Positions 48,665 through 57,029 of a DNA stretch of 64,000 bases are shown here, piece after piece. Each line of letters begins with the position of its first letter. Positions within the stretch are counted from its first letter, which is position 1. The notes below the pieces were generated by a model, which was not told where the DNA came from, searched no databases, and worked only from the letters and a program-made list of their open reading frames with translations. The position numbers and the translations under genes are program-made. Source of the DNA: Adhaeribacter terrigena (GTDB lineage: Bacteria > Bacteroidota > Bacteroidia > Cytophagales > Hymenobacteraceae); the NCBI RefSeq assembly GCF_016623615.1, contig NZ_JAEHFX010000005.1:1-64000 (forward strand). The letters are read 5' to 3'.

Positions 48665-48842
48665 TCAACCACCCCCAGCCCCTCCTGACCAGGAGGGGAG
48701 TTTTGCAGTTCTGCTTCACTCTATTTTTTAAGCATCAAAGCCTAACGTTTCCCTCCATAAAAGTATCTTAAGAATTACCGAAGCTAAATGAAGCAGTAAA
48801 AAAAGCTCCCCTCCTGGTCAGGAGGGGTTGGGGATGGTTGAC
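48665..48842. repeat. CCACCCC inverted-repeat element
   Basis: Left arm 48665-48700 and right arm 48806-48842 are reverse complements over about 36 bases with few mismatches; each arm itself contains the palindrome CCCCTCCTGACCAGGAGGGG. The middle holds a degenerate TAGCG repeat. Confidence 0.8.
48723..48752 (+). repeat. TAGCG repeat, degenerate (TAACG)
   Basis: ATTTTTTAAGC arm and AAAGCCTAACGTTTCC core, same relative place as in the duplicate at 47980. Confidence 0.55.
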
Positions 48843-48885
48843 TTTTCAAGCTGCGGACGGTTGCTTTTTTAGCCGAAGCCGTAAA

Positions 48886-48914
48886 AAAACGCTATACAAA
48901 AACCTCAAAAAACT
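48886..48914 (-). repeat. TAGCG repeat, reverse degenerate copy
   Basis: AAAACGCTATACAAAAACC with CAAAAAACT arm, upstream of the peptide transporter. Confidence 0.55.
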
Positions 48915-48957
48915 CTACTATCTTACATCTTTAAAACTCTGCACCGCAAAACCCAAC

Positions 48958-50445
48958 ATGGACTTAACCGAACCTAAAATCCCCGAAGCGCCGGCCAGCC
49001 AAGGTCATCCGAAACAACTTTACATGCTGTTTTTCGCCGAGATGTGGGAACGCTTCTCTTTCTACGGCATGAAAGCGCTGCTGCTGGCCTACATGGTTAC
49101 GCAGCTTAAGTTCGACGAACCGAAAGGCTATGCCATCCTGGGTTCGTACGCAGCGCTGGTTTATACCATGCCCATGTTCGGCGGCATGATGTCGGATCGG
49201 TTTTTAGGGGCGAAGAAAGCCATTATGTTTGGCGGCATTCTCATGACGATCGGGCATTTGGTTTTGGCGGTGCCGGAAGACTGGAGTTTCTTTTACGGCA
49301 TGGCTTTTATTATCTGCGGCAACGGTTTTTTCAAGCCTAATATTTCCAGTCTGGTAGGTACGCTTTACGCCGACAACGACCCGCGCAAAGACAGCGCTTT
49401 TTCCATTTTTTACATGGGCATAAACATTGGCGCGGCGCTGGGTGGGTTGCTTTGCGGCTACGTGGGGCAGCAGATAAACTGGCACTACGGTTTCGGGTTG
49501 GCAGGTATTTTTATGGTGCTGGGTTTAACGGTTTTCTGGCTGGGTAAAAAATCGTTGAAAGAAGGTTACCCGCCCGATGCCGCCGCGCTGAAGAAACCGG
49601 TTTTTGCCGGCATCAGCAAGGAAGTGGTTATTTATGGCGCTACACTGCTGCTCATTCCGGTAATTGTTGCCTTGTTTCACCGCTACCACCTCATGGATTT
49701 TATCATGTTCGGCCTGGGCGCGCTGTCGCTGGGCTACATTTTATACACCGCTTTCCAGCTCGAGAGCGTGCCGCGCTACAAGCTTTTTGCGGCTTTGGTC
49801 ATGATCGTTTTCTCCACGCTTTTCTGGGCTTTTTACGAACAGAACGCCGGCGCGCTTAACCTCTTTGCCATGCGCAATGTAGATATGCACGTTTTCGGGA
49901 CCGAACTTCCGGCCTTGGCGGTGAATAATTTCCTGCCGCCGGCCTGGGTAATTGTGCTCAGTTTCTTTTTTGCCTGGCTCTGGCCTGCGCTCAATAAAAA
50001 AGGACTGGAACCCGGCACGCCGCTGAAATTCGGGATCTCTTTTTTGTTTTTAGGCCTGGGCTTTTACGTGTTCTATTGGGCTTGCCAATCGGCGGAAGGC
50101 GGTTTGATCTCGCTGGCGATGTTTGTGGCGGGTTACTTCTTTATAATCTGCGGCGAACTTTGCATTTCCCCCATCGGGCTGAGCATGATCACCAAACTTT
50201 CGCCGGTCCGGATCGGGGCCATGATGATGGGCATCTGGTTTTTTGCCAGCGCCATCGGCGAATTCCTGGCCGGTAAAATCGGCGCCCTCATGAGCGTACC
50301 CGAAAACGTGGTAGATAAACCTGCCCTTTCGTTGCCTTACTACGCAGATATTCTGAGCCAGATCGGGATGTATTCTATCGGGTTTGGGGTGCTGCTGATC
50401 TTATGCGTACCGCTGATCAAAAAGTGGATGGGCGATGTGCGGTGA
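48958..50445 (+). CDS. proton-dependent oligopeptide transporter (POT/PTR family)
   Basis: 495 residues from ATG 48958 (MDLTEPKIPEAP); an upstream frame crosses repeat sequence. MFS fold with about 14 hydrophobic segments. MWERFSFYGMKALLLAYM in TM1 is the E-x-x-E-R-F-x-Y-Y-G family motif variant, and GNGFFKPNISSLVGTLY is the second POT signature. Imports di- and tripeptides. A terminator and TAGCG repeat follow. Confidence 0.92.
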   Translation: MDLTEPKIPEAPASQGHPKQLYMLFFAEMWERFSFYGMKALLLAYMVTQLKFDEPKGYAILGSYAALVYTMPMFGGMMSDRFLGAKKAIMFGGILMTIGHLVLAVPEDWSFFYGMAFIICGNGFFKPNISSLVGTLYADNDPRKDSAFSIFYMGINIGAALGGLLCGYVGQQINWHYGFGLAGIFMVLGLTVFWLGKKSLKEGYPPDAAALKKPVFAGISKEVVIYGATLLLIPVIVALFHRYHLMDFIMFGLGALSLGYILYTAFQLESVPRYKLFAALVMIVFSTLFWAFYEQNAGALNLFAMRNVDMHVFGTELPALAVNNFLPPAWVIVLSFFFAWLWPALNKKGLEPGTPLKFGISFLFLGLGFYVFYWACQSAEGGLISLAMFVAGYFFIICGELCISPIGLSMITKLSPVRIGAMMMGIWFFASAIGEFLAGKIGALMSVPENVVDKPALSLPYYADILSQIGMYSIGFGVLLILCVPLIKKWMGDVR

Positions 50446-50466
50446 GTTTAGGTTTGAATGCATTGG

Positions 50467-50503
50467 AAAGCCTCCCTGAAGTGACTCGGGCAGGCTTTTT
50501 TGT
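50467..50503 (+). terminator. terminator of peptide transporter gene
   Basis: AAAGCCTCCCTGA / TCGGGCAGGCTTTTTT imperfect stem with T-run. Confidence 0.72.
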
Positions 50504-50508
50504 TTCTG

Positions 50509-50540
50509 AGTTTTTTAGGTTAAAAGGATAGCGTTTTTTG
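50509..50540 (+). repeat. TAGCG repeat, forward copy
   Basis: AGTTTTTTAGG arm, AAAAGGATAGCGTTTTTTG core. Its TTTG end can serve as the -33 box of the RhuM promoter. Confidence 0.82.
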
Positions 50541-50571
50541 TTAAAAGCTTGGCCGCAAAGTATTACATTTG
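50537..50571 (+). promoter_or_regulatory. RhuM promoter using the repeat's TTTG
   Basis: TTTG (50537-50540), 23 bases, TACATTTG (50564-50571). ATG 50584 follows by 12 bases; TTG 50569 lies inside the -7 box and cannot be the start. Confidence 0.55.
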
Positions 50572-50583
50572 TATAAGGGCCTA

Positions 50584-51618
50584 ATGAATAAAAATGAAAT
50601 GGATGAATTAATACCAAACGAAGCTAATTTTTTCCTTTATACAGCTCCTAATGGTGAAGTACGGGTAGATGTAATTATTCAGGATGAAACGGTTTGGCTT
50701 ACCCAAAAGAGCATGGGTGAGCTTTTTGGTGTTGAGGCAAATACTATTACATATCATCTTGGTGAAATTTATAAAACCGGAGAATTAGAAGCAGAGACAA
50801 CTACTCGAAAAATTCGAGTAGTTCGCCAGGAAGGCAACAGACAAGTAACCCGAAGTATAGATTTTTATAACCTTGATACCATTATTTCGGTTGGTTATCG
50901 GGTAAACTCCCGCCAGGCTACGCAGTTCAGAATCTGGGCTACCAAAACCCTGAAGGAATATCTGATTAAAGGATTTGCGATGGACGATGAGCGTTTAAAG
51001 CAAGGGAATACTTTGTTTGGCAAAGATTATTTTAAGGAATTACTCGAACGGGTTCGTTCCATACGAGCCAGCGAACGCCGCATTTACCAGCAAATAACCG
51101 ATATTTTTGCCGAATGCAGTATCGATTACGACCGCAACTCAGAGCTGACCAAAACCTTTTACGCCACCATTCAAAACAAATTCCATTTTGCTATTACCGG
51201 CCATACTGCCGCTGAAATAATTTACAAACTAGCCGACAGCCAAAAGGAAAATATGGGCTTAACCACCTGGAAGAATTCTCCGGATGGGCGTATCCTGAAA
51301 TCAGACACAACTGTTGCCAAAAACTATTTATCGGAGAAAGAGATCAAGCAATTGGAACGCACCGTTTCCGGCTATTTTGATTACATCGAAAACCTGATCG
51401 AAAGACGACAAACTTTTACAATGGCAGCCTTAGCCGAAAGCGTGAATAAATTCCTGGCTTTTAACGAATATCACGTTTTAGAAAATTCCGGCAAAATAAC
51501 CAAACTCGCCGCCGAACAAAAAGCCGGAGAGGAATATGACAAGTTCAACAAGACCCAGAAGATTGTATCTGATTTCGATAAGGAAGTGAAGAAGTTACAG
51601 GGAAAGAAGAAGCCTTAG
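50584..51618 (+). CDS. RhuM family protein
   Basis: 344 residues from ATG 50584. The first part (VIIQDETVWLTQKSMGELFGVEANTITYHLGEIYKTGELE) is the RhuM family's Bro-N/HTH-like region; RQATQFRIWATKTLKEYLIKGFAMDDERL is its hallmark; the C-terminal half is helical (RHuM-type death-on-curing neighbour domain absent). RhuM proteins are encoded in accessory islands and fields of restriction and defence genes; their activity is not established. Base composition is AT-richer than the flanking genes, a sign of transfer. It shares promoter layout with the next gene. Confidence 0.88.
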   Translation: MNKNEMDELIPNEANFFLYTAPNGEVRVDVIIQDETVWLTQKSMGELFGVEANTITYHLGEIYKTGELEAETTTRKIRVVRQEGNRQVTRSIDFYNLDTIISVGYRVNSRQATQFRIWATKTLKEYLIKGFAMDDERLKQGNTLFGKDYFKELLERVRSIRASERRIYQQITDIFAECSIDYDRNSELTKTFYATIQNKFHFAITGHTAAEIIYKLADSQKENMGLTTWKNSPDGRILKSDTTVAKNYLSEKEIKQLERTVSGYFDYIENLIERRQTFTMAALAESVNKFLAFNEYHVLENSGKITKLAAEQKAGEEYDKFNKTQKIVSDFDKEVKKLQGKKKP

Positions 51619-51678
51619 CCTAAATTAATTGTTGCTTTAAAGGTTGCCTGAAGTAATTTAGACAGTTTTTTACTTCTG

Positions 51679-51710
51679 AGTTTTTAGAATGATAAGGATA
51701 GCGTTTTTTG
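51679..51710 (+). repeat. TAGCG repeat, forward copy
   Basis: AGTTTTTAGAATG arm, AAGGATAGCGTTTTTTG core, the same subtype as at 50509. Confidence 0.8.
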
Positions 51711-51741
51711 TTAGGGGAAATTCATGAGAATTATACCTTTG
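51707..51741 (+). promoter_or_regulatory. promoter of exonuclease-BRCT gene
   Basis: TTTG (51707-51710), 23 bases, TACCTTTG (51734-51741): identical spacing to the RhuM promoter. Confidence 0.55.
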
Positions 51742-51786
51742 TAACAAACAAAATTCCAACTGGAATACTTTCAACAAAACTATAAT

Positions 51787-52701
51787 ATGGACTTTGTAAC
51801 TATAGACTTTGAAACAGCTACTTCTGAAAGAGACAGCCCATGTGAAATTGGCTTAACTTATGTAAAAAATAAGGAAATCGTTGGAACTGAATCTTGGTTA
51901 ATCAAGCCAAAAAGTTATCCCTACTTTAATCCATTCAATATTTCAATTCATGGAATCAGACCTGAAGATGTTGCTAACCAACCAGAATTTCATGAACTAT
52001 GGAGCGAAATCAAATCTAAGTTAGAAAACCAATTGGTTATTGCGCACAATGCAAGCTTCGATTTTAGTGTTCTGAGAAAAACGTTAACTACTTACGATCT
52101 CCCGTTTCCCAATTTAAATTACGCATGCAGTTATATCTTTTCTAAAAAAGTCTGGACTGGATTAGCTTCCTATGATTTAAAAACGCTTTGTTGGTATAAT
52201 AATATCAATTTAAACCATCATAGAGCGGCTGCAGATTCAAGGGCTTGTGCAGAATTAACGCTCAAAGCATTTGAACTTACCAATACAAATTCGGTTCATG
52301 AGTTTCAGGAAAAACTAAAAATTTCGATTGGCGAATTATTTGAAGGTGGTTACAGACCAGCAGAATCTAAAGGGTCGTCTACCAAAAAAGATTTAGCTAT
52401 AATTGCAGGAGACCCAGCTAAGCGTAAACATGAAAGTATTTTCTACGGGAATTCAGTTGTTTTTACAGGAACACTAACTTCGATGTCAAGAGCGCAAGCA
52501 CAACAATTAATTGCAGATATAGGCGGGATAAATGCTCCTTCAGTTACAAAAACAACAAACTTTTTAGTTGTTGGACAACAAGATTATAAAGTAGTAGGGG
52601 AAGATGGAATGAGCAGTAAACAAGAGAAAGCTGTCAAACTAATAGAACAAGGTTCTTTTCTTGAAGTGATTTCTGAAAAAGAATTCTTGTGCAACATTTA
52701 A
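51787..52701 (+). CDS. DEDDh exonuclease with C-terminal BRCT domain
   Basis: 304 residues. DnaQ-like 3'-5' exonuclease domain (1-175) with Exo I DFETATSERDSPCEIG, Exo II AHNASFDFSVLRK and Exo III HRAAADSRACAE giving Asp, Glu, Asp, His and Asp ligands. A linker of about 40 residues is followed by a BRCT domain (about 215-300: VVFTGTLTSMSRAQAQQLIADIGG ... TNFLVVGQQD). The fusion occurs in scattered bacteria, and BRCT directs the nuclease to DNA ends or nicks. Low GC compared with the flanks; the gene and RhuM probably entered together. Confidence 0.88.
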   Translation: MDFVTIDFETATSERDSPCEIGLTYVKNKEIVGTESWLIKPKSYPYFNPFNISIHGIRPEDVANQPEFHELWSEIKSKLENQLVIAHNASFDFSVLRKTLTTYDLPFPNLNYACSYIFSKKVWTGLASYDLKTLCWYNNINLNHHRAAADSRACAELTLKAFELTNTNSVHEFQEKLKISIGELFEGGYRPAESKGSSTKKDLAIIAGDPAKRKHESIFYGNSVVFTGTLTSMSRAQAQQLIADIGGINAPSVTKTTNFLVVGQQDYKVVGEDGMSSKQEKAVKLIEQGSFLEVISEKEFLCNI

Positions 52702-52734
52702 TAACCCTCACTCCCACCAAATCGGAGTTTTATC

Positions 52735-52766
52735 AAAAACGCCTCTGAAAATTCAGAGGCGTTTTC
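52735..52766. terminator. bidirectional terminator
   Basis: AAAAACGCCTCTG / CAGAGGCGTTTTC stem between the exonuclease gene and a convergent lipoprotein gene. Confidence 0.9.
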
Positions 52767-52787
52767 TTTATCCATCAAAATCAAAAC

Positions 52788-53399
52788 TTACTTCCTGGTA
52801 GTCCGGATGCGGAAATGAAATGTACCGGAAACGGTTTTCTGAATGCTCGAGTCGTTTACTACCACAGTTTTCATCTGGTACTTGGCTTTTACTTTAAAGA
52901 ACGCTTCCGTAGCGTTGTGCCCGTCGTATTTCACCGCTAAAATTTCGTTGTAAGATTCCGCCGACTGCCCGGCTTTACTTACCAGGCGTTTGCTGTTGCC
53001 TTCGGTTAAAGGCAGTTTTAAAGAAAGCTGGAACGGAGCATCGTTCTGCCCATAGGCTTTAATGCTGTATTGCTTCAGGTTGGCAGGGTTTACAATAGCC
53101 GAGCTATCCTGCGGAAACGAAAAGAAAAACGTAGAATTGGTAGATGCGGAAGTAGCCGACACATAATAAGTGGTAGCATCCAGCGAATTAGAAGGCAGAT
53201 CCAGATGCGTGCAATCGATATTGCGTTCCCAATCCGGCGTCTTGAAGTTAAAATGCAAACTTTCGCTCACGCCGGGCGCCGGATTATCGTCTTTTTCGTC
53301 CTCATCATCGCCGCAACCATGCAAGCCCAGCACTAAAAACAAGCTTAAAGCACTTACTGCCGCTTTCGTTATGCGGCGTTTAATAGGAGAACAGGTCAT
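52788..53399 (-). CDS. hypothetical lipoprotein
   Basis: 203 residues from ATG 53399 (MTCSPIKRRITKAAVS). Signal peptide core AVSALSLFLVLGL and lipobox HGC (Cys near residue 29), a DDEDEKDDN acidic linker, then strands (FFFSFPQDSSAIV; FQLSLKLPL) and a C-terminal GTFHFRIRT. Not recognised. A longer N-terminus from 53465 is unlikely because it precedes the signal. Confidence 0.65.
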   Translation of the reverse strand: MTCSPIKRRITKAAVSALSLFLVLGLHGCGDDEDEKDDNPAPGVSESLHFNFKTPDWERNIDCTHLDLPSNSLDATTYYVSATSASTNSTFFFSFPQDSSAIVNPANLKQYSIKAYGQNDAPFQLSLKLPLTEGNSKRLVSKAGQSAESYNEILAVKYDGHNATEAFFKVKAKYQMKTVVVNDSSIQKTVSGTFHFRIRTTRK

Positions 53400-53572
53400 A
53401 GCTGCGGGAGTTCCAGGTTTATAATAGGAAACACAAAAATAACCGATTGTTGCCTCCGCCTGCAATACCCATAACTGAGTATTTTACTTTAAATAGTTTA
53501 AAATTTCCTATCAACCTAAGCGCAGGTAAGCCCGATGCCCGTATTCAGGATGGCAATTCTTTAAGCTAACTC

Positions 53573-54358
53573 TTAACTGCTTACACGCATTCCGTATACC
53601 GGCACCCGATCCAGCGCATTGATCTGCATTTTATAACTGGCCGGCAGCAACAAAACTTTCAAAACCCAATCGAGGCGCAGTTTGCGGCTTAACCTATACA
53701 ATGGCACGGCCGGCAGCAGCATCGAAACTTTTCCTATTTTCAGCAGTTTACGCACGCGTTTAGGAACAACCAATAATTGCGCCTGCAGCAAAATGCGGTA
53801 CCGGATATTGCCCAGGTGCTTTTTGTATTGCATAAAAAGATCGGTGGTATAGCGGCTTTTCTCGAGGTTCTGCCGCAAGTGTTCGGCGCGCATGGCCTGC
53901 CACTGCGGAAAAGTATTCGGTAAACCCTGCAATCCCATGCGTAAACCTACGCGGTTAAAAACTTCAAAAACTTCTTCTTTTTCGCTGGGTGTAAGGGAGC
54001 GCTCCAGCAACTCAAAGCTCCGGATAGAATAATCGATCAGCATAAAAAGCACGTCGCGGTACGCCCAGTCGGGTATTGCGGCACCGCGCTTATATTCAAC
54101 CCCGGCATGAATTTTCGCCATCGTATCGATAGCCTTTTCGGCTGATCCCTTTTCCGAAAAAACAATTACCCGCGCGTATTCTACGGTAGAAAAAAGCCGC
54201 CCCAGCGGATCGGCGGGCAGTTTACCGGTAAAATAAAGCCAGTCTACGGCCTTGTTTAAGGCAAATTCCGCAGCCGCACCAGCAAAAATAAACAAAATAA
54301 CGTCGGAGGTACCCCAGATCTGCCGCACCACCGAACCCTCCTTTACAAAATACTCCAT
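53573..54358 (-). CDS. MpaB-like oxygenase domain protein (DUF2236)
   Basis: 261 residues of mostly helical MpaB/DUF2236 fold: VIFSEKGSAEKAIDTMAKIHAGVEY and PDWAYRDVLFMLIDYSIRSFELLERSLT are the characteristic helices; the fold binds heme b in latex-clearing-protein relatives (Lcp). A heme-ligand His may be HAGVEYKRG (near residue 90). Oxygenase substrate unknown; cytoplasmic, no signal peptide. Divergent from DUF1697. Confidence 0.82.
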   Translation of the reverse strand: MEYFVKEGSVVRQIWGTSDVILFIFAGAAAEFALNKAVDWLYFTGKLPADPLGRLFSTVEYARVIVFSEKGSAEKAIDTMAKIHAGVEYKRGAAIPDWAYRDVLFMLIDYSIRSFELLERSLTPSEKEEVFEVFNRVGLRMGLQGLPNTFPQWQAMRAEHLRQNLEKSRYTTDLFMQYKKHLGNIRYRILLQAQLLVVPKRVRKLLKIGKVSMLLPAVPLYRLSRKLRLDWVLKVLLLPASYKMQINALDRVPVYGMRVSS

Positions 54359-54412
54359 ACCGCTTAAACGAAAAACAAAAGATTTATGAGATTGCCTTGG
54401 CTAATTAATTTT

Positions 54413-54440
54413 ACTTTCCGTAGCAAATCCGATACCGTTT
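54413..54440 (+). repeat. TAGCG repeat, forward copy (TACCG variant)
   Basis: ACTTTCCGTAGC arm and CAAATCCGATACCGTTT core in the divergent gap. Confidence 0.62.
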
Positions 54441-54579
54441 ACACCTTGTAACAAATTAATTGTCAAACATTTATGCCTGATCATCTGGAATTTTAAAAAA
54501 ATACCAGCCGCTGCAAGGTTTCCATTTGCGTTTCAGGTTTTGTTTCGGCAATTTCAAAGCCTGAAAGCAATGATTCTGA

Positions 54580-55128
54580 ATGATGCAAACCTATACAGCC
54601 TTGTTGCGCGGCATTAACGTGAGCGGGCACAAAAAGATCAAAATGCCCGAGCTGAAAACGATGTTTAAAACGCTCGGTTTTACGAACGTGCGCACCTACA
54701 TTCAGAGCGGCAACGTGGTTTTCGAAAGCGCTACGGCAGCAGATCTGGAAAGCAAAATTTCGGCAAAAATTCAGGAAGTTTTTGGGTTTGAGGTTCCGGT
54801 AATTTGCCGGACGGCGGCAGAAATGGAGCAGGTAATTGCCCGTAATCCGTACGCGGAAATGGTAGGGTTTGAGCCTGAAAAACTCTACGTTACTTTTTTG
54901 CAGGAAACGCCTTCCGAAGAAAAACTGGAAGCGCTGAAAGCCTTTAGTTTTGAGCCGGAAATGTATAGCGTTTCGGGCAAGGAAATTTTTGTGTATTGCT
55001 TTAACGGCTACGGAAACACGAAGCTGGAAAATGCTTTTTTCGAGAAGAAACTGAAAGTGGCCGCTTCTACCCGCAACTGGCGCACCATCAACAAACTGAT
55101 CGAAATGAGCCAACCCGCAACCGCGTAA
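54580..55128 (+). CDS. DUF1697 family protein
   Basis: 182 residues. YTALLRGINVSGHKKIKMPELKTMF at the start, GFTNVRTYIQSGNVVFES and LYVTFLQETPSEEKLEALKAF are the DUF1697 hallmarks. Role unknown; probably a ferredoxin-like fold. A TAGCG-like stretch is embedded at 54946-54974. Four bases separate it from the next gene, so they are likely co-transcribed. Confidence 0.9.
   Translation: MMQTYTALLRGINVSGHKKIKMPELKTMFKTLGFTNVRTYIQSGNVVFESATAADLESKISAKIQEVFGFEVPVICRTAAEMEQVIARNPYAEMVGFEPEKLYVTFLQETPSEEKLEALKAFSFEPEMYSVSGKEIFVYCFNGYGNTKLENAFFEKKLKVAASTRNWRTINKLIEMSQPATA
54946..54974 (+). repeat. TAGCG-like sequence inside DUF1697 CDS
   Basis: AGTTTTGAGCCGG arm and AAATGTATAGCGTTTC core; encodes FEPEMYSVS. 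Same reading frame as the match in the ABC exporter. Confidence 0.4.
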
Positions 55129-55132
55129 TTTT

Positions 55133-55732
55133 ATGGAAAAAGTATTTGCCAAAGACCGGCAGGAATGGCGCAACTGGCTCGAACAGAACTACGATAAGCT
55201 TTCGGAAATTTACCTGGTCTTCTACAAACTCAGCACCAAAAAACCAACCGTAACTTACGAAGAAGCCGTGGAAGAAGCGCTTTGTTTCGGCTGGATCGAT
55301 GGTATTCGCAAAGGAATTGACGACGATACCTACATGAACCGGTTCACGCCGCGCAAGCCCAAAAGTACGTGGAGCGTGGTAAACCAGGACCGCGTTGCGA
55401 AACTAATTGCCGCAGGAAAAATGACCGACGCCGGGATGAAACTGGTAGAAATTGCAAAGCAAAACGGTCAGTGGGAAGCGGCTTATCAACTTAGTGCCAA
55501 ACAGGAAATCCCGAAAGACTTAGACGATGCCCTGGAAGCGAACGAAGCGGCGTTGATCTTCTTTAAAAGCCTGAGCAATACCAATCAGTTTGTTTACATC
55601 CGGCAGATTGAAAAAGTAAAATCGCCGGCTTTGCGGGCGGAACGGTTAGAACGCATTATCAGGCTTTGCGAACGCGAATTGAAACCGTTTGCCGATGGCA
55701 AGAAAGTGCTTTCGGATTCGATAAAGCTGTGA
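55133..55732 (+). CDS. YdeI/OmpD-associated family protein
   Basis: 199 residues. WRNWLEQNYDKLSEIYLVFYKLST, EEAVEEALCFGWIDGIRKGIDDDTYMNRFTPRKPKSTWS and KKNTPRPLS-like C-terminal residues match the YdeI/OmpD-associated family, which in some genera is linked to resistance to bacteriocins or antimicrobial peptides. Cytoplasmic. Its TGA stop overlaps a TAGCG repeat. Confidence 0.85.
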   Translation: MEKVFAKDRQEWRNWLEQNYDKLSEIYLVFYKLSTKKPTVTYEEAVEEALCFGWIDGIRKGIDDDTYMNRFTPRKPKSTWSVVNQDRVAKLIAAGKMTDAGMKLVEIAKQNGQWEAAYQLSAKQEIPKDLDDALEANEAALIFFKSLSNTNQFVYIRQIEKVKSPALRAERLERIIRLCERELKPFADGKKVLSDSIKL

Positions 55733-55763
55733 GTTTTTGAGGCGGAAAGGATAGCGTTTTTTT
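55732..55763 (+). repeat. TAGCG repeat, forward copy at YdeI stop
   Basis: GAGTTTTTGAGG arm begins in the TGA stop; GGAAAGGATAGCGTTTTTTT core. Confidence 0.82.
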
Positions 55764-55950
55764 GTCATCTCGACGTCAGGAGAGATCTCTCCGGGATGGC
55801 AAGAATCTAACTTCAGAAATGTGTGCATCCTCCCCCTACCCCCTCCGAAGGGGGACAATCGGGAATGCGTATTTTTCACTTTCAAGGTTAAACCATATCC
55901 GGCCGGATGCGTTTTTAAAATCTTTTAAACGCAAACTGCCCGGATCTTTT

Positions 55951-56862
55951 ATGCTCATATCTAAGAAACTGCCTTTCAACTACTTGTTCAGCATGATCAA
56001 GGTAGATGTGATCCGGGTTTTCCTTTTTTCTCTTACGTTCAACTTTTTCAAATTCTTTTTCAACGATTATTTGCCCTCTTTGCCCGCGCAATTGCCTACG
56101 GTTTTGGGTACGGCTATTTCGCTGGGTTTGGCTTTTAAACTGAATCACTCTTACGACCGCTGGTGGGAAGCGCGCAAGATCTGGGGAAGCATTGTAAACG
56201 ATTCGCGCACGCTTATTCTGGAACTGAAAAACTTTATAAACCCGGAGGTTTTAGGGTTTGAAGAAACCAAAGCGCTGCTCCGGAAAGTAGCTTTTCGGCA
56301 AATTGGCTGGTGCTATGCCTTCGGCGAATCGTTGCGGGGCCGCGACTCGCGCGCTACCATTCTGAAGTATCTGATCCCGGCCGAAGCGGGTTTTGTGCTG
56401 CCGCAAAGCAATAAGAATTTCGCCATGCTGGACCTGCACATGCAGGACCTGAAAAAGCTCCTCAGCCAGCAAGCCATTAACCCGTATCAGCAGGTTCAGG
56501 TAGATAATACCATTAACCGGCTCACCAATGCTATGGGCATGGCCGAACGCATAAACAATACCGTTTTCCCGGTTACTTACCGCGTGATCATCCACTTCTT
56601 CATTTACCTTTTCCTGATCATTCTTTCGCTGGGGCTGGTGGAAACGGTGGGTCCGCTGGAAATTCCGATCCTGATCATGACGGCAACCACTTTCTTTCTG
56701 ATCGAAAAAACGGCCACTTACCTGGAGGATCCCTTTGTAGACATGCCTACCGATACGCCCGTTACTTCCATTGCCCGCGCCATAGAAATAAACCTGAAAC
56801 AATTACTGGAGGAACCGAATGTGCCGGAACCGTTGGCACCGGAAGATTTTTATTTAAAATAA
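55951..56862 (+). CDS. bestrophin-like anion channel
   Basis: 303 residues from ATG 55951 (MLISKKLPFNYLFSMIK); upstream in-frame sequence from 55762 crosses repeats and is not used. Four helical regions; LGLAFKLNHSYDRWWEARKIWGSIVNDSR (about 60-88) is the bestrophin family motif and HFFIYLFLIILSLGLVETVGP marks a late membrane segment. Bacterial bestrophins form pentameric ion channels. Confidence 0.9.
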   Translation: MLISKKLPFNYLFSMIKVDVIRVFLFSLTFNFFKFFFNDYLPSLPAQLPTVLGTAISLGLAFKLNHSYDRWWEARKIWGSIVNDSRTLILELKNFINPEVLGFEETKALLRKVAFRQIGWCYAFGESLRGRDSRATILKYLIPAEAGFVLPQSNKNFAMLDLHMQDLKKLLSQQAINPYQQVQVDNTINRLTNAMGMAERINNTVFPVTYRVIIHFFIYLFLIILSLGLVETVGPLEIPILIMTATTFFLIEKTATYLEDPFVDMPTDTPVTSIARAIEINLKQLLEEPNVPEPLAPEDFYLK

Positions 56863-57029
56863 AAATCCCAATTTTGCCAAAACAAGTAAAAAAAAACACA
56901 AGTATCAGGATTGGAAGTGCGTAAAAACCCGAAAAGCTCCACGTTAAGCTATTTCGTTCCCGGCGAAATTATGCGGTTCATGCAATTCTGTTCCTTCAAT
57001 CTCCGGAAATCAGCAAATATTTACCCTTT

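Larger units (their letters stand above)
48596..48957. other. intergenic region with inverted-repeat element
   Basis: No gene. Terminator of the lipoprotein gene, then a 178-base inverted-repeat element, then a degenerate TAGCG repeat. Confidence 0.6.

Noticed and set aside
52735-52766. Palindrome AAAAACGCC ... GGCGTTTTC as a TAGCG repeat
   Set aside because: It has no TAGCG or related core; it is a simple bidirectional terminator.
55762-55950. Extended N-terminus of bestrophin from 55762
   Set aside because: Low-complexity sequence overlapping repeat elements; the conserved part starts at ATG 55951.
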